In this document: in pieces, positions 57,101 through 64,000 of the stretch
How the letters are laid out: every line of letters begins with the position of its first letter
Position numbering within the stretch: position 1 is the stretch's first letter
Assembly: GCA_037039925.1 (NCBI GenBank)
Contig: JAXRKP010000684.1
Coordinates: forward strand, 157,501-221,500
DNA: 64,000 nucleotides
Source: Doris montereyensis
Taxonomy: Eukaryota; Mollusca; Gastropoda; Nudibranchia; Dorididae
Direction of reading: 5' to 3'
Program-made: the position numbers and the translations under genes
Notes under the pieces: generated by a model
Database searches by the model: none
The model's input: the letters and a program-made list of their open reading frames with translations, nothing else
Told to the model about the DNA's origin: nothing

Positions 57101-59058
57101 CTCCATCCACACAGTTCAGTTGAGCTACACCACATGGTTCAGTTGAGCTACACCCACATGGTTCAGTTGAGCTACACCCACATGGTTCAGTTGAGTTACA
57201 CCCACATGGTTCAGTTGGAGTTGAGCTCCATCCACACGGTTCAGTTGAACTTCACCCACACGGTTCAGGTGAGCTGCGGCCACACAGCTCTGTGGAGATG
57301 CATCCCAACAGCTCTGTGGAAATGAACCAGCCGCACGGCTCCGTTGAGATGCAGTTGTCTCACAGTTCTATCTCAGAACCCATGTCTCAATCTGAATCAC
57401 AGATCCCTCAGTCCAATATGTCGGGGGAACTGCCCTCAACGCCAGAGATGACGGAGCTTCTGCCATCAACACCCATGACAAATACGGTTTGCCACGGGTT
57501 CTAGAAGACGAAGGGCCTGCCTCGGACACGGACAGAAAATGTTTTGACCGATACTTGAAGAACTTGAGCGTGGCACACAACAGCATGGAGTGCTCCCCGC
57601 CATCGGGCCTGCAGCAGCTGGAGGCCATGGTCGACAAATCGCATGCCGATTCTAGAGATTTGATGAGCAAGTCGCCGCAGCTTAATCAGCATCACCCGGC
57701 CATGCCCACCAGCGTCATCACCAGCCTGGAAGGCACGCTGCCCCACATACCACAGGCGGACCTCAGGGCCCGGATCGATCCGCTGGTGGAACGGCATCAC
57801 GAGCTAGAGCGGCATCACGAATCGCTGTACGCCAGGGACACAGTGTCCGCTCTACCTCGCCTGCCAGATCGGCAGAGCGCCACCCCGTTGCTGTCCAACC
57901 ACGCGACTCCCGCTCCGGCCTTTGACACGTTCTCACCCCTCACTCCGCTCCATGCCTCGTCGGCGAGCTCTAGAGACAGTTCCTACCTCCGCCAGCAAGA
58001 GTCCATTTTGCCACGCCGCCGGTGACCAGCAGCTTCATGGCGGAGGCCATGTTTCAGAGGCAGGCGATGGCCACTCCATTCCTTCCGCCCGCCGCCCAGT
58101 CCGCGGAAAGAGGTAGCCTGTCGAGAATCTCGGACCCGGCATCTACGCTTCGGACAAACAACACGTCTAGTCTGCTCAGAAGACCTACCACCATGCCGGC
58201 CACGGAAATGTTCACTTCCCCCGCAGTGCCTCAAACCATGCCCAGGCACCCCTTCTCCAACGTCTGGCCGGGGCAGGAGGTGAGGCAGACGCACTGGCAA
58301 AGTCCCTACCTGCCGCGACAGCCCAACATGACTCACGCGAACAGCCCGTTTTCCCCCGAAAGAGAACTACCTCACCGGCAGAGAGTTCATGTTCGACCCC
58401 TCGTCAGTGCGGTCGTCGACGGAGAGGGCATGTTCTCCTCTCCTTGTCGTCGTCCCAGTCTCAGGACTCATTCCAGATGGACCGCTTTGACATCAGCAAC
58501 TACTTCCCCAACCCCATGACCCCCTACGGCAGCACCCCGGCACTCTAGACTACACGCGCTCCACCCACAGTGCTGCCCCCAAACCGTTTGACGAGAGGTA
58601 TCGGCAAACAGCCGCCGCGGCAGCCACTGCTGCTGCCATCCCCGACTTTCGGGGGCTCCCGCCCGACCACTGCGGCCACCGAGATGTTTCCGAGCATCGG
58701 GGTGAACAGCGGCTTCAACCTGTACCCCGGCAACCCCATGTCCTACCACCACCCCCAGCACCACATGGCCGACAACATGAACAGCGCCTTTCTCACGCAC
58801 TCGTCTCGGCTCAGCACGCGATGCTGGAGCGCGTACGCAGCGGCCGCGGCCCACCGCAGTCTCTACCCGCACCACCAGAACGCAACCTATCCGTTCATCG
58901 ACGAGCGTCAGTATTCGGGGTCGAGCAAGCTCACACCCACACACGCCACGCCTGCCGTCGCTGCCGCCGCCACTCAAGAGAGAGAACTAATGAGTCGGAG
59001 TGCTGCTCCGGAAAGTCAAATGCAAGACCCATATCGCAGCATGTTGTACAGATACTGA
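54152..59058 (+). CDS. Zinc-finger gene terminal exon: fingers 11-12, Lys/Glu-rich region, His-rich repeat, C-terminus (frame broken)
   Basis: The exon starts GERNFHCTWPGC. Finger 11 ends NLKVHFRSH, followed by the linker TNEKP and finger 12 (VQCHLC...LFWHKKKVH). A very Lys/Glu-rich segment (about 54600-55870) follows, with runs such as EKKEKAEKKEIEKKEKEERE, then an acidic block (about 55690-55830). Next is the HHPHGSVE array (56540-57350). The C-terminal region is Pro/Ser/His-rich (KCFDRYLKNLSVAHNSMEC near 57540; NSGFNLYPGNPMSYHHPQHH near 58710; an Ala-rich stretch near 58960). It ends SQMQDPYRSMLYRY with TGA at 59056-59058. Frame changes recur, for example near 54450, 54600, 54910, 55670, 56260, 57130, 57490, 58020 and 58330-58680. 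Finger residues and long in-frame blocks are conserved on either side of each. The final product would be a roughly 3,000-residue nuclear protein. Confidence 0.75.
56540..57350 (+). repeat. 24-bp coding minisatellite encoding (HHPHGSVE)n, over 30 units
   Basis: The unit CAGTTGAACATCACCCACA plus CGGTT encodes SVEHHPHG. About 25 units are readable in one frame (56540-57130), with D/E, H/L, P/S and G/S variation. After one missing C at about 57131 the frame shifts and VELHPHGS units continue to about 57350. The array is flanked by diverged units (SVEMQQAQG before; SVEMHPNS and SVEMNQPHG after), as expected of an array expanding from its centre. Confidence 0.95.
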
Positions 59059-59249
59059 CATTGTGTGCTTAAAAGAAATTCTGTAAATAGCTAACGATTA
59101 CGTTGATTAAGTGTTTGAGTGCTTTCCCGTGTCAACTTATTCTGCGCATATATTTTTATGGCTACTAAATTATAGTGTTGATAGAAACGTGAGCTTGGAA
59201 GTCTTGAAAGATATCACGCGTTGTCAGTGTAATGGATTTGCTAACATTT

Positions 59250-59532
59250 TATTCTGTGCAAGAGTTTTGTCATTGTTAACATTCAGTCTGTACAGGAGGT
59301 TTTGTCATAGATAGTTAACATTCAATCTGTACAAGAGTTTTGTCATGGTTAACATTCATTCTGTACAAGAGTTTTGTCATGGTTAACACTCATTCTGTAC
59401 AAGAGTTTGTCATATCTATCTATCATTTTGTACAAGAGTTTTGTCATAGTTAACATTAATTTTGTACAAGAGTTTTGTCATAGTTAACATTAATTTTGTA
59501 CAAGAGTTTTGTCATAGTTAACATTCATTTTG
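59250..59532 (+). repeat. 34-bp minisatellite in the 3' UTR, about 8 copies
   Basis: The unit contains GAGTTTTGTCATGGTTAACA and TTCATTCTGTACAA. It begins about 190 bases after the stop codon of the zinc-finger gene, so it would be transcribed in the 3' UTR. Confidence 0.95.
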
Positions 59533-60159
59533 CCATTGGGCATTTGAACCAACCACAGTAATGGCAATCAATCTGAAATGATATTTTCTGTCTGGCTTTT
59601 TTGTACAGGTTTTATACTTTGGTTTCTTCTATGGGATCATGTTGTTTGTTTGTTTTTCATATATATTTTTCATATGAAATCACTTTATTGTTAAATTGTG
59701 GTTTGATTTTTAAATCGGGATGGGAGGAGATTGAAATATTGTAGGAGAAGGAGGGGATGAGTGGAAGAAGAAAAGCCTAGATTTTTCTCAAATGTTTTAT
59801 GAATGCATGCTTTTTTCATTATGAAAATGTGTTTTATGTAAAGTTTTACAAAAATGTGATGATTAACCACTTTAAAATGTAATTTTCACCTCTATGACAT
59901 GCAGGGAAGGTCATAAAATTACGCTTAAAACAGCACATCACAACATGATGATCTAATCACTTGATTTAGTGTAAACGTAATCCTGCATTGACCTTTTCTT
60001 TTTTTTGTCCATCCACCTTGTGTGAGTGAATATCCAAAGAAAACTGTTGTGAGAGTTGGCCGCAAAGTTGTGGAAATTCTGATTGAATGAAGTGATAATA
60101 ATCTTATGTTTGTATTTTCTTGTTCATATATTATATATTATATAATTTGTATATTTATT

Positions 60160-60198
<39 letters not shown>

Positions 60199-60265
60199 GT
60201 ACATACATATTATACTTGAGGTGTATATACACTGTAACATTTATAATGCTAATGCTCATTTTCAT
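59533..60265 (+). other. 3' flank of the zinc-finger gene
   Basis: AT-rich sequence with a (TA)n at about 60161-60195. I see no AATAAA between the stop at 59058 and about 62,145, so the transcript end cannot be placed. Confidence 0.5.
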
Positions 60266-60267
60266 GT

Positions 60268-60485
60268 TAGCGTTGTATCTAATTGTACTTACCGTAACTT
60301 ACCCCTTAATCCTACTATCGTCTTCCTTTCAAAACTAGTTTCACCAATAGTTCGCATTACATAGCGGATTCATGATAGCGTTGTATCTAATTGTACTTAC
60401 CGTAACTTACACCTCATTCGTACTATCGTCTTCCTTTCAAAACTAGTTTCACCAATAGTTCGCATTACACAGCGGATTCATGATA
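60268..60485. repeat. Direct tandem duplication, about 106 bp x 2
   Basis: GCGTTGTATCTAATTGTACT through CATTACATAGCGGATTCATG occurs twice head to tail with only a few differences (for example CCCCTTAATCC versus CACCTCATTCG). Confidence 0.95.
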
Positions 60486-60499
60486 GCGAAGAAAAGCGC

Positions 60500-60610
60500 T
60501 TACTGGTAGGTCTTACTTCTTACTTTTTTCTTTATTCACTTATCTTTCATCTTGCTGTTTTTCTTAATCCACCCAAAGATCACCGCATGTGGTGGACAGT
60601 ACATGTTTGT
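60500..60610 (-). repeat. Dispersed repeat R, copy 8
   Basis: The reverse complement contains CTGTCCACCACATGCGGTGA, then GGATTAAGAAAAACAGCAAG, then GATGAAAGATAAGTG and GTAAGACCTACC, in the repeat R block order. Confidence 0.75.
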
Positions 60611-60822
60611 TGTCAAATGAGAGAGAGCTTTACTTGTAACAAGAAAATAACAACAACAAAACATTCAACCCAAAACCAGATACGAATCCCTCCCACTGAG
60701 CAATGATATTTTATAACGTGTGATGATTGACTTTTTTTGGTAAAACTATCACCTTACAAATGAGAGTGAAGTTTTGCTATTCGGTAAGCAAAGAAAGATA
60801 CACACTTGTTCTTGTGTACTGT

Positions 60823-60869
60823 TATTATTATTATTTTTATTATTATTATTATTATTATTATTTTTATTA

Positions 60870-60914
<45 letters not shown>

Positions 60915-61050
60915 TTTTTATTATTTTTATTTTTATTATTATTTTTATTATTTTTATTATTTTTTATTATTATTATTATTATTATTATTTTTATTATTTT
61001 TTATTATTATTATTATTTTTATTTTTATTGTTATTTTTATTATTATTGTT
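60823..61050. repeat. (TTA)n / (TTTTA)n microsatellite
   Basis: TTA units mixed with TTTTTA run for about 230 bases. Phe/Tyr/Ile frames over it are artefacts. Confidence 0.95.
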
Positions 61051-61277
61051 ATTGACACAAATAGAAGAAAGAAAGCAGTGCTCCTGGTGTCGGTTTCCTC
61101 ATTTGGGTGCTTCATTAAAAGTGTGTGTGTACGTCTATTGTTCTAAGGTGGTTATTTTTTGACATCCTGGCCTTAGGTTGGATGACAGCCGTCACCTGTT
61201 GTTGTTGCTATGGTAAATGCCTGCATGCATGGGAAGAACGGCAACTAGAATCTAGGTTCAAAGGTGATACATGAAGC

Positions 61278-61312
61278 ATAGCTGCCAACCAGTACATAAA
61301 AGGCCAGTCGCT
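61278..61312. repeat. Lone terminus resembling the 24 kb MITE
   Basis: ATAGCTGCCAACCAGTACAT matches the inward-reading right end of the 24.8 kb MITE for about 18 bases. No partner terminus is seen nearby. Confidence 0.4.
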
Positions 61313-62160
61313 GGATAGCCCCTCGGGTGCCAGAAAAAGCGTGCTTTTGTGCATGCTGTGAGTTTCTAACTCAATAGGAGGTGACTCATGTGATGCAGAA
61401 GGTCTACAGGTAAAAGGTGTCATGCAGTGATATTGCTTACGCCCTGTATAATCACACACGTGCACACGATACGATTTGAGAGCCAATCACTAAGGGCCTT
61501 CTGCCATTAGCCCCTTGTGATGCGTATGCATGTCACCTGTCCTCTTCAACCTGTATTCTCCTTTCATTGTCGTAGCCCATGATAATTATATCGCAGTCTA
61601 TTGTCTCAATCCTAATCCTGTGCATTGAGATGTGTTTCGGATTAGCGATCGATAAATTTGCGATCCACAGCAGAAAATCTGGACAGCCAGTCTTAAGTTT
61701 TTGATCGTCAGGAAAGAGACTTATGACTGGTAACAAGTGGGATAGAGAATGTAGACTAGACATGACATAAGACTGTCTGACACCTTCGTCTTGGTATTGC
61801 TCGGATAGACAACAATTTAACGAAGCTAGACATGACAATAACAGAAGCTTAAGAAGACTAGAACACATTTGTCCTAGTAACTAACATTGTTCTCGTATCT
61901 GACAAAAACATCACTGACTACATAACAAAGAACCGCTTTAAGGCTGATGATGGACGGCTATGATGTTTGGTGGTTCATGGTGGTTTCAAAGTGTCAGGAA
62001 GCCTGTCTTCTTTTTCTTGCTCATATTTTAGACAAGGATAACAACATGGCCGTTTCCGTTTCCAGGAAGACTACCATTTTTACCATTTTTAGATTTCGAC
62101 TTTTTACATTACATTTGATCACAATTGCTTTCTCCGTCCAGACAGAAATAAAAAGAAGAA
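61313..62160. other. Non-coding stretch
   Basis: No gene is firmly supported. A minus-strand 111-codon frame (61868-61533) starts with a hydrophobic, signal-like run (MCSSLLKLLLLSCLASL), but it has weak start context and no recognised domain. Confidence 0.4.
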
Positions 62161-62164
62161 AAAA

Positions 62165-62300
62165 AATAGTTCATCTCATATTGGCTTTGTTTTTGGAAAA
62201 TTTTAAAAAAATTGTTCATCTCATATTGGCTTTGTTTTTGGAAATTAAAAAAAAATTTGTTCATCTCATATTGGCTTTGTTTTTGGAAACTTAAAAAACA
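62165..62300. repeat. Minisatellite of about 57 bp, three copies
   Basis: GTTCATCTCATATTGGCTTT followed by GTTTTTGGAAA and an A-rich spacer occurs three times. Confidence 0.9.
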
Positions 62301-62484
62301 AATTATTTTTTTTACCCCTTTTTTTCTGTATTTCAAATGTTTTTTCCTTTCTTTGTTTGGGTTTGTATTTTATTTGCTGCTTTGCCGCCCTCACTTACTC
62401 TACTCATCTCAATACTCTCTTTGTTGTTGCTAATGATCAAATGTTTCACTTACACCTTTGCCATTACACAGCTGGGTTATTTGT

Positions 62485-62550
62485 CCTTGTCCAGTCCTGA
62501 GATCACTACAATGGTGGACAGGGTAAATTGCAATTAAACAAACAAACTTT
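62485..62550 (-). repeat. Dispersed repeat R, copy 9 (fragment)
   Basis: The reverse complement begins GTTTGTTTGTTTAATTGCAA and continues TTTACCCTGTCCACCATTGT then AGTGATCTCAGG, the first block of repeat R. The rest is missing. Confidence 0.65.
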
Positions 62551-64000
62551 TTCCAGTAACTAAAAGATTAAAAGGCAGTGAATTGTGTTTTGATCTATAG
62601 ATATCGAAGGTGCAAGTCGCAAATCGTGTAAGTCTAAAATTAGTAACACCTCCCCCCTCACCCCCACTTTTTTTAAACAATAGGAAGCCCCCATGCTTCG
62701 TCTAGTTAGGATTCTGTGGCACAGAACCAATAGAAACCTGTATAATAGCCATATGAGTAATATCTTTTGGGTCTAGTTTTTGACACTTGCAAACCATGTA
62801 TGTCTGTGAAAATAGACTGAAATGCGTAAAATCTTTTTCTTTAATTTTCGACAAAGATCCAAAATTTCAAAACATGGACTTACGTGGTTTGCGACTTTCT
62901 CCATCGATTTACTTGTGTTTATATTGCTGACTAATGGGTGACTTGTGTTTATATTGCTGGCTAATGGGTAACGTCAGATTTTTTTTTTCCAGGCCATGAG
63001 TTGAATTGAGCCCAAGACATGGGAACGTGAAATGTCTTTCTTTTCAAATTTGACCTTCTCACCTTGGGGTTTACAGGTTGTCAATTCATTGAATCTTATT
63101 ACACTATAATGTAATTTCTTTCTGTTTTCTTTTTACTCCTCCCCTTGTTACTCCCATGTGAAACTTGACCAGAAATCTCATTCATTAGCTGACCACTCAC
63201 AGTTATCACAGACCATCGTATTTACTTGTGTGTCCGGTCGTAAACCTTCTAATTATTAAAAAATAAGTTCTTTTTTACTCCTATACGCTTTTAAACAATT
63301 TTTTATGAGATCAAATTTGCCTCTCCTTGCTTTTGTGTTTTTGATAGTAGGCCTATGTAATCAAATCAAGACTATACATTTGTTTTATTGCTTAACTAAC
63401 CTAGTAATGACACCACAACCATTTAGCTTGATAAATTACATCACCTTTATGTTCAATTTCAATGCAGTTTTGTTTTTGTTTATTTGGTTGTGTTATTATG
63501 AGGCTTAAAAGAAAATATGTAAAAGAAATAAGATTGTGATTTTAAATACATTTATGACAGTGTATTACTGGTGAATATTAATATTATGTTGTCTATCATT
63601 ATGAACACCAGTTGTGACAAGCTTTTACCCCTCTGTTTAACATTATGATCGTCTTCTCTGGCCGTTTGGCCTGGGTGACAGGGCGTCGTCACCGTAAGCT
63701 ACGATTTTATTGACGTAATCAGCATTCTTTTCGGTTGTGCATAACTACATTTTTATTTTATTTTGATATATTATGATTATAATATTATATCTTTACACAT
63801 TTGGTTTTTGTTGGTGTTGTTTTGTATGCAGGCAGTTTAATTTTCAGTTTACGTGAGTGCTGACATGGGCCTCTACTCTCTTTATCTAACGTATTTATCT
63901 GCAGCAGTAGCGTCATTGTTATGGGACTTGATCTCTTACTTGACTTCAAGTTTTGTACATGTAGGAATGAAGACAATTTGGAGTAACCATTTTTTAGACG
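62551..64000. other. AT-rich non-coding end of the window
   Basis: A short direct duplication (ACTTGTGTTTATATTGCTG twice near 62910-62960) is the only structure noticed. No gene or RNA is supported up to the window edge. Confidence 0.45.

Noticed and set aside
61533..61868. Minus-strand 111-codon frame with a signal-peptide-like start
   Set aside because: Weak start context, no recognised domain, no flanking gene signals; chance frame is more likely.

Overview
The window looks like a stretch of an animal nuclear genome, most likely a mollusc or another lophotrochozoan. The evidence is spliced genes with GT-AG introns, a Rab-type GTPase exon, a very large C2H2 zinc-finger gene, tRNA-derived SINEs, several families of non-LTR and Ty3-type retrotransposons, and a heavy load of micro- and minisatellites. 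Nothing bacterial is visible. The mollusc assignment is an inference from the style of the repeats, not from a marker gene.

Genes. Three protein-coding loci can be supported. (1) On the minus strand, 3679-3476 is one exon of a Rab32/38/29-like small GTPase with a Walker A motif, canonical splice sites and an in-frame N-terminal extension. (2) On the minus strand, 26478-25087 is an intact single-exon CDS for a 463-residue nuclear-type protein with regularly spaced SP/TP-basic motifs and a basic C-terminus. I do not recognise its family. (3) On the plus strand, 45920-59058 holds four exons of a very large zinc-finger protein, about 3,000 residues if the frame is restored, with 12 zinc fingers and a long His-rich array of the 8-residue unit HHPHGSVE. 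The reading frame of this gene is broken many times. At the four places where the lesion can be measured it is exactly one missing base.

Layout. 1-5.3 kb: 5'-end-containing LINE fragment, pyrimidine tract, Rab exon, Ty3 RT remnant, SINE. 5.3-10.5 kb: AT-rich DNA, two LINE pieces, long (GTA)n and (TA)n. 10.7-14.5 kb: a 3.8 kb satellite of 51-bp units in three subfamilies. 14.5-24.8 kb: dispersed repeats, a hAT-type MITE, two related minisatellites (76 bp and 60 bp), and a tandemly duplicated MITE. 25.0-26.6 kb: the 463-residue gene. 26.6-34.6 kb: SINEs, a LINE apparently inserted into an older LINE, and a Ty3 remnant in which gag is fused directly to integrase. 34.6-41.6 kb: mostly AT-rich non-coding DNA with a promoter-like GC-richer patch near 36 kb, a SINE and a 33-bp minisatellite. 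41.6-44.5 kb: a LINE carrying a 1.3 kb in-frame 51-bp minisatellite. 45.9-59.1 kb: the zinc-finger gene, whose introns carry another minisatellite and a LINE fragment. 59-64 kb: 3' flank with simple repeats.

The three genes show no operon-like or pathway relationship. The dominant theme is repeat biology: minisatellites seeded inside coding or transposon sequence, and at least three SINE or SINE-like families plus a further short dispersed repeat (called repeat R here) with about nine copies.
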